NCBI RefSeq assembly: GCF_030814415.1 | Contig: NZ_JAUSVB010000002.1 | Coordinates: 992,001 to 1,056,000, forward strand | Direction: 5' to 3' | DNA from: Cellulomonas humilata | GTDB taxonomy: Bacteria > Actinomycetota > Actinomycetes > Actinomycetales > Cellulomonadaceae | Length of the DNA: 64,000 nucleotides | Shown here: positions 1 through 8,322 of the stretch, in pieces | How the letters are laid out: every line of letters begins with the position of its first letter | Position numbering within the stretch: position 1 is the first letter of the stretch | The notes under the pieces: model-generated | Told to the model about the DNA's origin: nothing | Databases searched by the model: none | The model's input: the letters and a program-made list of their open reading frames with translations, nothing else | Position numbers and translations under genes: made by a program

Positions 1-1
1 C

Positions 2-496
2 CTCACGCCCATGAACCTCACCATCACGCCGCTCACCTGGGCGCTGTACTACGCAGGGTTCTACGTGATGCAGATCCTGGTGGCCTTCTACACGCTCGGC
101 TCGTTCCGGTGGCAGGTGCTCCTGCTCGCCGCGGTGTCGTTCCCGATCTACACGCGGGCACTGATCAACGCCATCTTCAAGAAGGACCAGAAGTGGCACG
201 TGACCGGGCAGAAGGGCGCGTACCGCTCGCCCTTCGCGTTCATGGTCCCGCAGGTCCTGTTCTTCCAGTTCCTGCTCATCACCACCGTGGTCGGTCTCTG
301 GAAGGACATGGGCAACGGGTACGGGAGCCTCGCGGTCGCGTGGAACGCCACCAACACCCTGATCCTCGGAGGCTTCGTCGTCACCGCCTGGAAGGAAGGC
401 CACCGCGCCCGAGCCACCATCAAGGCGCAGAAGCGCGCCGCTCGAACCACCCGTGCGACCGTCCCCGCCACCGCACTTCCCGGAGGTGCAGCATGA
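2..496 (+). CDS. C-terminal part of a membrane glycosyltransferase (GT2, glucan-synthase-like), 5' end outside window
   Basis: The reading frame is open from the window edge, so only the last 164 residues are visible. They contain three or four hydrophobic segments separated by a short basic cytosolic loop (KKDQKWHVTGQKG), followed by an Arg/Ala-rich tail. This is the pattern of the membrane C-terminus of processive family-2 glycosyltransferases such as cellulose or curdlan synthases. The catalytic D,D,QxxRW motifs would lie upstream and cannot be checked. The gene overlaps the adaptor gene by ATGA, and a GH81 beta-1,3-glucanase follows, which supports a role in making a beta-glucan at the membrane. 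The beta-1,3 linkage is inferred only from the neighbouring hydrolase. Confidence 0.62.
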   Translation, partial: LTPMNLTITPLTWALYYAGFYVMQILVAFYTLGSFRWQVLLLAAVSFPIYTRALINAIFKKDQKWHVTGQKGAYRSPFAFMVPQVLFFQFLLITTVVGLWKDMGNGYGSLAVAWNATNTLILGGFVVTAWKEGHRARATIKAQKRAARTTRATVPATALPGGAA

Positions 497-1224
497 CCTG
501 GACCAGCCGCATCCGACTGCTCGCGAGCATGCTCGTCGTGCTCGTCATCGCCGCCCTGGCGACCTACCAGCTCAACGAGACCCGTGGGGTCGCCGTGAGC
601 GACTCCGCGCAGATCCTCGCCAAGTCCTACGGCGTCGGCACGCCCTACTCGGGTCTGGTCGTCGACCAGCTCGTCGACGTCGGTGACGAGGTGACGACGG
701 GCCAGCAGCTCTTCGTCATCGACTCGGCGACGCTCCAGTACGACGTGAAGAACGGCTTCGCACGCACGTCGACGGAGGCGACCCAGATCGACGCCGAAGG
801 CCGGCTCGTCGTCCTAGCCACGGGCGACGGTGTCGTGACCGAGATCGCCTCCGAGCGCGGCACGTTCGTCCAGTCCGCCACGCAGCTGGCGACCGTGCAG
901 CGGGCGGACACGCTGTACGTGCAGGCCGAGTACACGCTGACCCCGAAGGAGTACGCACGGGTGGCTGACGACGCCACGGCGACAGTCGTGCTGCCGAACC
1001 AGCGCACCATCACCCTCCACGTGTCGGAGGTGAAGGTCGAGACCATCGCGGGCAGCGCCCAGGCGGTCCTCACCTTGGCGGGCAGCGCGCTCGTCGACGG
1101 TGCGCAGAACGGCCTGGTGTCGGCCGGCACTCCCGTGACCGCCGAGCTGCAGCTGGACAACGACGGGGTGGTGACGCGGACCGCGGCCTCGGTGAAGACC
1201 TATCTGGGAGGACTCTTCCGATGA
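493..1224 (+). CDS. Membrane-fusion (HlyD-like) adaptor protein with one N-terminal membrane anchor
   Basis: This 243-residue protein begins with a short basic stretch and one transmembrane helix (about residues 8-26). A lipoyl/barrel-sandwich segment follows (PYSGLVVDQLVDVGDEVTTG), where 'G..V....V..GD.V..GQ.L' is the hallmark of HlyD-type periplasmic adaptors, and then beta-rich sequence. It lacks the long coiled-coil hairpin of tripartite-pump adaptors. The start is fixed by GGAGG at 482-486 and by ATGA overlap with the glycosyltransferase; its own end overlaps the GH81 gene the same way. It probably sits on the outer face of the membrane and guides or couples the nascent polysaccharide between synthase and hydrolase. 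That role is inferred from the operon. Confidence 0.7.
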   Translation: MTWTSRIRLLASMLVVLVIAALATYQLNETRGVAVSDSAQILAKSYGVGTPYSGLVVDQLVDVGDEVTTGQQLFVIDSATLQYDVKNGFARTSTEATQIDAEGRLVVLATGDGVVTEIASERGTFVQSATQLATVQRADTLYVQAEYTLTPKEYARVADDATATVVLPNQRTITLHVSEVKVETIAGSAQAVLTLAGSALVDGAQNGLVSAGTPVTAELQLDNDGVVTRTAASVKTYLGGLFR

Positions 1225-3362
1225 CGACTCGAACCACAGGACCCCTGACCGAGGTGCGACCCCCGCCCGCGTCCCGTCGCCGCTGGTGGGTGATCGCGGC
1301 CGCTGCCGCGGTCGTCGTGGCGCTGGGAGCGGTGCTCGTGATCGTCGCCCCTTGGGAGGACGAGGACCCGGCGCCTGCCGAGGTCGAGGGCGCCGGATCG
1401 GCTCCCGTCGTGGACGTCAGCGGGCCGCCCGACGCGGCGCTCCCGGAGGTGGACACGGCGGCGCTCGTCGCGGCCGTCCCCGCCGAGTCCGTCGCCAAGA
1501 TCGACCCGGTGCGCCTCGCGCCCGGTGTGGTGCCGCCCAGCAACCGCTGGTACAGCGGCCTCGTGTTCGGCGACCAGCCGCAGCCGGTGTTCGCCGAGCC
1601 GCTCTCGTTCGGGCTCACGGACTCGGGCTTCACGCTCGGGCTGCCGACGCCCACCGTGGACGCGAAGGTGATCATCGCGCCGCACGTGCCGGCCGTGACC
1701 GTGGACGCCGGCGCAGCCTCTGCCCAGGTCAGCGCCGCGGACCCGGTGAGCGTGACCGTCGACCTGCTCGACGCGTCGGGTGCGGTGCTCGGCCACGTGG
1801 TGCTGGCGGCGGGCTCGCCGTTCGTCAGCCTCACGGCCGAGCAGGACCTCACGCTCGGCTCGACCGTCGCCGGCGGTGCGTTCGCACCGGGCGACGACGG
1901 CGCGGCGACCGCTGATGCGGGCTCCTCGCAGTGGGGGCTCGTCGGCGGGACGACCGACGGCGGCTCGACGACGCTGAGCGCGGGAGCGACCGCCACCTGG
2001 TACGCGCTGCCGCCGGACGCGACGGACGCGGCGGCGACCGCCCTGCGTACGGCCGCGGCCGACCCGGTCACCGGTGTCGACGTGAGCTACGGCGTGGACG
2101 ACCAGGTCGCCCGGACCACGCTCACGTACCGCACGGCCGGTGGCTCGCCGACGGCGTACGTGCTCATGCCGCACCACCGCACCGGCGACCAGCCGGAGCG
2201 CGAGGACTGTGGCCTGGGTGCCTACCCGAGCGTCTACGGCGACCTGGAGCTGTGTGCCGGGTCGCAGCTGACGTCCTTCGCGCCGGCGCTCCCCGCGGCC
2301 GGACAGCTGGACCTGGACGGCATCTCCGACGACCAGCGCGCGGCCATCGTCGACGCGCTCGAGGCCGACGTCGCGGCCACCCCGGCGTTCCCGTCCGACA
2401 CGTACTTCGGCGGCAAGGCGCTGAACCGCGCGGCGTCGCTCGTCGTGCTGGGCGAGCAGCTGGGCGTGCCGGACGTCGTGGCCGACCTGCGGACCACGAC
2501 CACCGACGCCCTGCGGGAGTGGGCGGAGGTCGACGGGTGCACGCGTCGCGACGCCCGGTGCGTGGTCTACGACGAGGCGGCTCGGTCGGCCATCGGCCTC
2601 ACGCCGTCCTTCGGCTCGGACGAGCTCAACGACCACCACTTCCACTACGGCTACTTCCTGGCCGCGGCGGGCCTGCTCGCGAAGGACGACCCGGCCCTCG
2701 CGGACGAGCTCGCACCCGTGATGAACCTGCTCGCGCAGGACGTCGCGGCGGCGCAGGCGTCGACCGAGCTGCCGCAGCTGCGGTCGTTCGACCCGTACGC
2801 CGGCCACTCGTGGGCGTCGGGGACCTCGCCGTTCGCGGACGGGAACAACCAGGAGTCGTCGTCGGAGGCGGTCACCGCCTGGAACGGCCTGGGTCTGTGG
2901 GCGCAGGCGTCGGACCAGCCGGAGCTCGGGACCGAGGCCACCTGGCTCGCGTCCACCGAGGCCCTCACCGCCCGCACCTACTGGACGGCGCCGGACCTCG
3001 AGGAGTTCGACGGCTTCGAGCACACGATGGTGTCGCTCAACTGGGGCGGCAAGCGGGACTACGCCACGTGGTTCAGCCCCGAGCCCAACGCGATCCTCGG
3101 CATCCAGCTCATCCCGATGGGCCCGGTGCAGACCTCGATCGCGCTGGACGTGGACCCGGAGCAGATCCGGGCGTCGGTCGACGAGGCGACCCCGGGCGGG
3201 TACGGCGTGCAGTTCGGCGGCTACCTGCTGATGTACCGGGCGCTGGCCGGCCCGGACGACGCGGCGGCGGCCTGGCAGGAGGCGACGAGCCTTCCGGACG
3301 TCGCGGTCGACGACGGCAGCTCGCGCTCGGCGATGCTGGCCTTCATCGCAGCGGCCGGCTGA
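1221..3362 (+). CDS. Membrane-anchored GH81 endo-beta-1,3-glucanase
   Basis: The 713-residue protein has a cytosolic tail, one transmembrane segment (about residues 21-42) with no obvious cleavage site, an acidic Ala/Pro linker, and a full GH81 catalytic domain (about 75-710). GH81 signatures are visible: PSNRWYSGLVF near the domain start, LNDHHFHYGYF (about 468-478), which carries the predicted catalytic Asp, and NNQESSSE (about 542-549), which carries the predicted catalytic Glu. The family hydrolyses internal beta-1,3-glucan bonds. Tethering the enzyme outside the cell and coupling its gene to a synthase (ATGA overlap) fits trimming or release of the cell's own glucan, as hydrolases do in bacterial cellulose operons. 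A nutritional role is also possible. Confidence 0.88.
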   Translation: MTTRTTGPLTEVRPPPASRRRWWVIAAAAAVVVALGAVLVIVAPWEDEDPAPAEVEGAGSAPVVDVSGPPDAALPEVDTAALVAAVPAESVAKIDPVRLAPGVVPPSNRWYSGLVFGDQPQPVFAEPLSFGLTDSGFTLGLPTPTVDAKVIIAPHVPAVTVDAGAASAQVSAADPVSVTVDLLDASGAVLGHVVLAAGSPFVSLTAEQDLTLGSTVAGGAFAPGDDGAATADAGSSQWGLVGGTTDGGSTTLSAGATATWYALPPDATDAAATALRTAAADPVTGVDVSYGVDDQVARTTLTYRTAGGSPTAYVLMPHHRTGDQPEREDCGLGAYPSVYGDLELCAGSQLTSFAPALPAAGQLDLDGISDDQRAAIVDALEADVAATPAFPSDTYFGGKALNRAASLVVLGEQLGVPDVVADLRTTTTDALREWAEVDGCTRRDARCVVYDEAARSAIGLTPSFGSDELNDHHFHYGYFLAAAGLLAKDDPALADELAPVMNLLAQDVAAAQASTELPQLRSFDPYAGHSWASGTSPFADGNNQESSSEAVTAWNGLGLWAQASDQPELGTEATWLASTEALTARTYWTAPDLEEFDGFEHTMVSLNWGGKRDYATWFSPEPNAILGIQLIPMGPVQTSIALDVDPEQIRASVDEATPGGYGVQFGGYLLMYRALAGPDDAAAAWQEATSLPDVAVDDGSSRSAMLAFIAAAG

Positions 3363-3366
3363 CAAC

Positions 3367-3414
3367 AGCACGACGGCGCCCGTCCCGAACACTCGGGGCG
3401 GGCGCCGTCGTGCT
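3367..3414 (+). terminator. Hairpin terminator after the glycosyltransferase-adaptor-GH81 operon
   Basis: Two 21-nt arms (3367-3387 and 3394-3414) pair with a single G-T type mismatch around a 6-nt loop, starting 4 nt after the stop codon. There is no T-tract, which is usual for actinobacterial terminators. Confidence 0.8.
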
Positions 3415-3822
3415 GCCTGCGGGCCAGGGCCGGAGTCGTACCGGCGCTGTCTCAGGTGATTCAACACTTGACTTTTCACCCGCTCCGGCAGAAGGTGAGC
3501 CAAGGAGTGACACGAGTCACCGGGTCAATCCGCCCCTCATCGGCGAGGGCGCGTCTCCCAGGTCGGCTCGACATCCACCCCTCGGCCAGCACACGGTCCC
3601 CGTGCCCCGGTCGGCTCACTGCGGGCATCCCACCCGCACGTACTGCACCGGGCTGACGCCGTCAGCCCAGGGCCGACCAGGCCCGGCGCAGCGTCGCGCC
3701 GGACCTGACGGCCCGCACGCCAGACCGGCCGTCGACCTGCGGCCGGACCATCGCGCCCTCGGGCCCGTCGTCGTCGACCCTCCGGTCGGTGCGCCGTGCC
3801 GTACCTGAACGGAGACAGCAGG
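3415..3822 (+). promoter_or_regulatory. Upstream region of the secreted GH81 gene with a candidate promoter and a CRP-like site
   Basis: About 400 bases without a gene. TTGACT at 3468-3473 lies 17 nt before GAAGGT (3491-3496), a plausible but weak -35/-10 pair. Just downstream is GTGA-N6-TCAC (3507-3520), the core of CRP/GlxR-type operators. If the promoter is right, this site lies near the transcription start, where it would hinder rather than help RNA polymerase. The rest of the stretch, a leader of some 300 bases, shows no feature I can name. Confidence 0.4.
3507..3520. promoter_or_regulatory. CRP/GlxR-like operator (GTGA-N6-TCAC)
   Basis: The sequence GTGACACGAGTCAC is a perfect half-site pair with a 6-nt spacer, the consensus shared by CRP-family regulators including actinobacterial GlxR/Crp. 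It lies about 300 bases before the secreted GH81 gene, a plausible catabolite-controlled target. A second site of the same form precedes the injection-system operon at 47736-47749. Confidence 0.5.
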
Positions 3823-6800
3823 ATGTCTGCTCACCAACGACCCATCTCCTCGCGCCCTCTGGACCGTCGCCGCCTCGTCGCGATGGTGGCGGTCGGCGCC
3901 CTGCTGGCGTACCTGGTGCAGGCGATCGCCCTGCCCGCGCCCCGGGCCGAGGCGGTGACGGTCGGATCAGGCAGCTACGCGGAAGGAACCCCCACGGGCG
4001 GCGCGGTTCCCACGGAGTGCAACAACACCCCGATCACCAACCCGCGGGCGCACGTGACGTCGAACTTCCCGGCCGGCGCCATCCCGACGAACGACTGGTG
4101 GACCTCGCTGCTGTGGCGCAAGTTCAACTGCGCGTCGGTCTCCGAGAACCTCATGGCGCACCCGCTCGCGTTCCATGCGTTCACCAACGGGCTCGGGGTG
4201 AGCTACCCGACGACGGCGAGCATCTCCGGGACCGCCACGGGGGTGGGGGAGTACCACTACAACTACGCCGAGGACTTCCGGCTGGGGATCGCGGGGCTCG
4301 ACGCCGACGGCAAGGTCGACAACTACTCCGACTGGACCGTCAGCGAGCTCTGGACCAACGGCAGCAGCAGCCTGCGCACCACGTTCGGTCATGGCCTGCC
4401 GTTCGTCTACGCGACGAAGACCGGCGGCAACGCGACCCTCACGGGTGCGGCCGCGCCGACGGTGTGGAGCAACGCCAACGCGGCGATCGGCTACACGATC
4501 AACGGCCACGACTACGCCGCGTTCGGCCCGACGGGATCGACGTGGTCGGTCTCCGGCAGCACGATCAGCTCGTCGCTGAACGGCGGGACCTTCTTCTCCG
4601 TCGCCGTCCTGCCCACCACGCCGAGCAGCAGCAACGCCGACCGTGCCGCCGCGCTGAGCGCCTACGCGCCGTACGCGCACAACCACGTGACCGGCACCAA
4701 GGTCTCGTGGTCCTACAACGAGTCCACCGCCAAGATGACCGCGACCTACGCGTTCACCACGACGGCACGTCAGGGCTCCGGCACCGGCACCGTCTACGCC
4801 CTGTACCCGCACCAGCGCGACAACCTCGCGGGCGCCACGCTGAGCAGCTACTCGTACACCTCCCCGCGCGGACCGATGCGGGTCGTGATCGGCAGCTCGC
4901 AGTTCCAGACGGTGACGACGTTCAACGGCGTGCTCCCGCAGCTGGCGAACACCGGCTTCGCCGCCGGCTCGGCCGACGCCACGCAGCTCAGCGGCTACGT
5001 CTCCCAGGTGGCGTCGGGCGACCCCTTCGCCGGCTTCGGTGAGGACACCTACTGGACGGGCAAGGCGCTCGGGCGTGCCGCGCAGGTCGCCCACATGGCC
5101 AACCTGACCGGCAACACGGCCGCCCGCGACACCCTCGTCGGCGCGATGCGGACGCGGCTCACGGACTGGATGACGGCGTCGCCCGGGGAGACCACCCGGT
5201 CGTTCTGGTACAACCCGTCGTGGGGGACCCTGATCGGCTACCCGGCCTCCTACGGCTCGGACACCGACCTCAACGACCACCACTTCCACTACGGCTACTA
5301 CGTGGTGGGGGCCGCCACGGTCGCGCAGTTCGACCCCGCATGGGCGGCGGAGTCCGCGTACGGCGGCATGGTCAACACCGTCATCAAGGACGCGGCCAAC
5401 TGGGACCGCACCGACACCCGGTTCCCGTTCCTGCGCGACTTCGACATCTACGCGGGTCACGACTGGGCCGCCGGGCACGGTGCGTTCGCGGCAGGCAACA
5501 ACCAGGAGTCGTCGTCGGAGGGCATGAACTTCGCCAGCGGACTCATCCAGTGGGGTCAGGTGACCGGCAACACGGCGGTCCGTGACCTGGGCATCTACCT
5601 CTACACGACGCAGGCGTCCGCCATCGAGAACTACTGGTTCGACACCGACGACGAGGCCTTCCCGGCCGCGTTCGGGCACTCCACGGTCGGGATGGTCTGG
5701 GGCGACGGCGGCTCCTACTCGACGTGGTTCAGCGCCGAGCCGGAGATGATCCAGGGCATCAACCTCCTGCCGAGCACCGCGGGCCACCTGTACCTGGGCT
5801 ACAACCCGTCGTACATCAGCCGCAACATCGCCGAGCTCGAACGCAACAACGGCGGTCCCGCGACGGTCTGGCAGGACATCGTCTGGGAGTTCCAGGCGCT
5901 GGCCGACGCCCCGACGGCGCTGGCGCAGTTCCGTTCGCAGGCCGGTTCGTACACGGTCGAGGAGGGGGAGTCGCGGGCGCACACGTTCTACTGGCTCAAG
6001 AGCCTGTCCGGGCTCGGCACGGTCGACCGGTCCGTCACGGCGAACACCCCGCTGCATGCGGTCTTCGTGAAGAACGGCGTCCGGACCTACCAGGCGGCGA
6101 ACATGAGCGGGTCGGCGATCACCGTCACCTTCTCCAACGGCGTCACGCTGGCCGTCCCGGCTCGCTCCGTGGCCAGCTCGAACACCACGATGCCCTCGGA
6201 CACGACGGCACCCACGACGCCGGCGTACCTGACGGCATCGGGCACGACGGCGACGTCGACCAACCTGTCCTGGACGGCGTCGACCGACAACGTGGGCGTG
6301 ACGGGGTACGAGGTGCTCCGCAACGGGTCGGTCGTCGCCACCGCGACGGGCACCACCTACGCAGCAACCGGCCTGTCGGCCTCGACGACCTACTCGTTCA
6401 CGGTCCGTGCCCTCGACGCTGCGGGCAACCGCTCGTCGAGCAGCGCGCCGCTCTCCGTGACGACGTCGGCGGCCACCGGCGACACGACGCCACCGTCGAC
6501 CCCGTCCGGGCTGGCCGCGTCGGGCACGACGTCGTCGGCGACCACCCTGGCGTGGTCGGCGTCCACGGACAACGTGGCGGTCACCGGATACGAGGTCCTG
6601 CGAGGTGGCACCGTCATCGGCTCGACCGCGAGCCGGACGTACACGGCGACGGGCCTGTCTCCCTCCACGGCCTACGCGTTCACCGTGCGGGCGTACGACG
6701 CGGCGGGCAACCGGTCCGCAGCGAGCAGCGCGGTGAACGTCACCACCTCGGCGGGGTCGACGGGCATCGACGCCACCTCCCGGATCCAGGCGGAGGCCTG

Positions 6801-7173
6801 GTCCGGCATGGCGGGGGTCGCGAAGGAGACGACTTCGGACACCGACGGCGGGCAGAACGTCGCCTGGATCGCCAACGGTGACCACCTCCGGTTCGACAAC
6901 GTCAGCTTCGGGAGCACCGAGCGCAGGACGTTCAGCGCCCGGGTCGCGTCCGGGGCGGCCGGAGGCGTCAGCGGGCTGGTCAACGTGCGGCTCGACAGCC
7001 TCACCGGCCCGTCGATCGGCAGCTTCGCCATCGCCAACACGGGCGGCTGGCAGAGCTGGCGGACGATCCCGGCGAACATCCAGCCGACCACCGGCACCCA
7101 CACGGTGTACCTGACGTTCGACTCGGGGCAGCCGGCCGACTTCATGAACATCAACTGGTTCACGTTCAGCTAG
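3823..7173 (+). CDS. Secreted multidomain GH81 beta-1,3-glucanase with two FN3 domains and a CBM6-like module
   Basis: I chose the ATG at 3823 over an upstream in-frame GTG (3796) because GGAG at 3811-3814 is correctly spaced for it. The 1116-residue product has a signal peptide ending near residue 44 (PAPRAEA) and a GH81 domain (about 50-780) with NDHHFHYGYY and NNQESSSE around the catalytic Asp and Glu. Two fibronectin III repeats follow (about 792-880 and 886-975), then a C-terminal CBM6-like domain (about 981-1116). This is a typical extracellular glucanase for insoluble beta-1,3-glucan such as fungal walls, laminarin or curdlan, with the CBM holding the enzyme on substrate. It is flanked by terminators and forms its own unit. 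Confidence 0.93.
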   Translation: MSAHQRPISSRPLDRRRLVAMVAVGALLAYLVQAIALPAPRAEAVTVGSGSYAEGTPTGGAVPTECNNTPITNPRAHVTSNFPAGAIPTNDWWTSLLWRKFNCASVSENLMAHPLAFHAFTNGLGVSYPTTASISGTATGVGEYHYNYAEDFRLGIAGLDADGKVDNYSDWTVSELWTNGSSSLRTTFGHGLPFVYATKTGGNATLTGAAAPTVWSNANAAIGYTINGHDYAAFGPTGSTWSVSGSTISSSLNGGTFFSVAVLPTTPSSSNADRAAALSAYAPYAHNHVTGTKVSWSYNESTAKMTATYAFTTTARQGSGTGTVYALYPHQRDNLAGATLSSYSYTSPRGPMRVVIGSSQFQTVTTFNGVLPQLANTGFAAGSADATQLSGYVSQVASGDPFAGFGEDTYWTGKALGRAAQVAHMANLTGNTAARDTLVGAMRTRLTDWMTASPGETTRSFWYNPSWGTLIGYPASYGSDTDLNDHHFHYGYYVVGAATVAQFDPAWAAESAYGGMVNTVIKDAANWDRTDTRFPFLRDFDIYAGHDWAAGHGAFAAGNNQESSSEGMNFASGLIQWGQVTGNTAVRDLGIYLYTTQASAIENYWFDTDDEAFPAAFGHSTVGMVWGDGGSYSTWFSAEPEMIQGINLLPSTAGHLYLGYNPSYISRNIAELERNNGGPATVWQDIVWEFQALADAPTALAQFRSQAGSYTVEEGESRAHTFYWLKSLSGLGTVDRSVTANTPLHAVFVKNGVRTYQAANMSGSAITVTFSNGVTLAVPARSVASSNTTMPSDTTAPTTPAYLTASGTTATSTNLSWTASTDNVGVTGYEVLRNGSVVATATGTTYAATGLSASTTYSFTVRALDAAGNRSSSSAPLSVTTSAATGDTTPPSTPSGLAASGTTSSATTLAWSASTDNVAVTGYEVLRGGTVIGSTASRTYTATGLSPSTAYAFTVRAYDAAGNRSAASSAVNVTTSAGSTGIDATSRIQAEAWSGMAGVAKETTSDTDGGQNVAWIANGDHLRFDNVSFGSTERRTFSARVASGAAGGVSGLVNVRLDSLTGPSIGSFAIANTGGWQSWRTIPANIQPTTGTHTVYLTFDSGQPADFMNINWFTFS

Positions 7174-7183
7174 CGGACGACCT

Positions 7184-7221
7184 CCGCGGCCCGGCAGCAT
7201 CTCCACGCTGCCGGGCCGCGG
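7184..7221. terminator. Perfect hairpin terminator between convergent GH81 and LacI genes
   Basis: A 15-bp perfect stem (7184-7198 with 7207-7221) surrounds an 8-nt loop, placed 10 nt after the GH81 stop and 4 nt beyond the LacI stop on the other strand. It can serve both genes. Confidence 0.85.
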
Positions 7222-7225
7222 CGCG

Positions 7226-8212
7226 TCACGTCGAGTCGCGGGCGATCACGTGGAAGACGTCGTCCGGCTGGGCCGGCGGGTCCACGCTGTCGTCCAGCGC
7301 GGCCAGGACGGCATCCGCGAGGTAGCGGGCCTGCGCGTCGATGGCCTGCCAGATCGTGGTGAGCGCCGGTGCCGCGAGGCGTGCGGCGGGGATGTCGTCG
7401 ACCCCGATGACGGCCACGTCCTGCGGCGTGCGCAGCCCCTCGGCGCGCAGCCCGGACAGGACCGCGAGCGCCACCTCGTCGTTGTACGCAGCGACCGCGG
7501 TCACGGGCTCGGCACCGGCGCGCCAGGCCCGCACGGCGGCGACCGCGGACGTCACGTCGAGGTCGACCACCTGGACCTGCGGTGCGGGAAGGCCGAGCTG
7601 CTCGCACCCCTGCCCGACGCCGGCGAGGCGGCGGTCCGCGAACGCGGCCAGCCGGTCGTCGCTCGGGGAGGCGTACCCGACGACGCGGTGGCCGCGCTCG
7701 GCCAGGTGCTCGAGCTGGAGCCGCCCGATCTGGGTCTGCGGGACCGAGAACGTCCCAGGGTGAGTGATCTCGTCCAGTGCGCTGCCCACGACCACGATGC
7801 CGGCCTGGCGCATCGCCCGCTCGTCCTCCTCCGCGAACGGCGCGAGGCCGAGCACGACGCGCGGCGTGACGGCCCGCCACAGCTCGGAGAGCGGACGCGG
7901 ACCTCGCGACTGGTGGACAAGGACGGACAGGCCACGGTCGGCCAGCCTCGTGGTCAGGTGGTCGAGCAGCGTGTCGATGACCGGACCGATCGTCCAGTTG
8001 GGCAGGACGCACAGGACGAGGTCGCTGCGGCCGGAGCGCAGGGCGCGGGCGGCAGCGGACGGCGTGTAGCCCAGGCGGGCGGCGGCGTCGCGGACGCGCT
8101 GCCGGGTGGTCTCCGGGATGGTGACGCCGGTCTTGCCGTTCAGGACGTAGCTGACGGTCGTGCGCGAGACTCCGCTCTCCCGTGCGACATCGGCACTCGT
8201 CAACCGTGGCAC
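7226..8212 (-). CDS. LacI-family regulator, probably of the divergent amylosucrase gene
   Basis: The 328-residue protein has an N-terminal LacI helix-turn-helix ([20 protein letters not shown]), the hinge-helix motif (ARALRSG), and a periplasmic-binding-protein-like sugar domain ending with the usual [19 protein letters not shown]. The GTG at 8212 is favoured because GGGGAGG precedes it; ATG codons at 8230 and 8245 are alternatives. It is divergent from the amylosucrase gene across about 110 bases, the usual layout for a local repressor. A 13-bp inverted repeat in that gap (8259-8271) is a candidate operator. The inducer cannot be read from sequence; sucrose or a glucan oligosaccharide is a guess. 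Confidence 0.88.
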   Translation of the reverse strand: MPRLTSADVARESGVSRTTVSYVLNGKTGVTIPETTRQRVRDAAARLGYTPSAAARALRSGRSDLVLCVLPNWTIGPVIDTLLDHLTTRLADRGLSVLVHQSRGPRPLSELWRAVTPRVVLGLAPFAEEDERAMRQAGIVVVGSALDEITHPGTFSVPQTQIGRLQLEHLAERGHRVVGYASPSDDRLAAFADRRLAGVGQGCEQLGLPAPQVQVVDLDVTSAVAAVRAWRAGAEPVTAVAAYNDEVALAVLSGLRAEGLRTPQDVAVIGVDDIPAARLAAPALTTIWQAIDAQARYLADAVLAALDDSVDPPAQPDDVFHVIARDST

Positions 8213-8258
8213 GGTTCCTCGCCTCCCCATTCCCGGACCCGCCACACCTTAGTCCGCA

Positions 8259-8271
8259 GCACCCGGTGCTC
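8259..8271. promoter_or_regulatory. Candidate LacI operator between regulator and amylosucrase genes
   Basis: AGCACC-C-GGTGCT is a perfect 6-bp inverted repeat around one base, about 20 bases before the amylosucrase -35 box. Most LacI operators are even-length with a CG centre, so the assignment is tentative. Confidence 0.35.
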
Positions 8272-8287
8272 AGATGCGCCTCCCCGG

Positions 8288-8316
8288 TTGACGCGGGTGG
8301 TCGTGCGGGTGAGTCT
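8288..8316 (+). promoter_or_regulatory. Amylosucrase promoter giving a likely leaderless mRNA
   Basis: TTGACG (8288-8293), a 17-nt spacer and GAGTCT (8311-8316) form a good vegetative promoter. The -10 box ends 6 nt before the GTG at 8323, so transcription should begin at or next to the start codon. This decides the start of the amylosucrase gene, which has no Shine-Dalgarno sequence. Confidence 0.6.
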
Positions 8317-8322
8317 GCGAGA

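Noticed and set aside
1200..3503. A 767-codon open frame on the minus strand opposite the first GH81 gene
   Set aside because: Very GC-rich genes leave long open frames on the other strand. This one encodes Arg/Gly/Val-rich sequence without any domain and conflicts with a clear GH81.
3967..7206. A 1079-codon open frame opposite the secreted GH81 gene
   Set aside because: Same composition effect; the sense strand has signal peptide, catalytic motifs, FN3 and CBM6.
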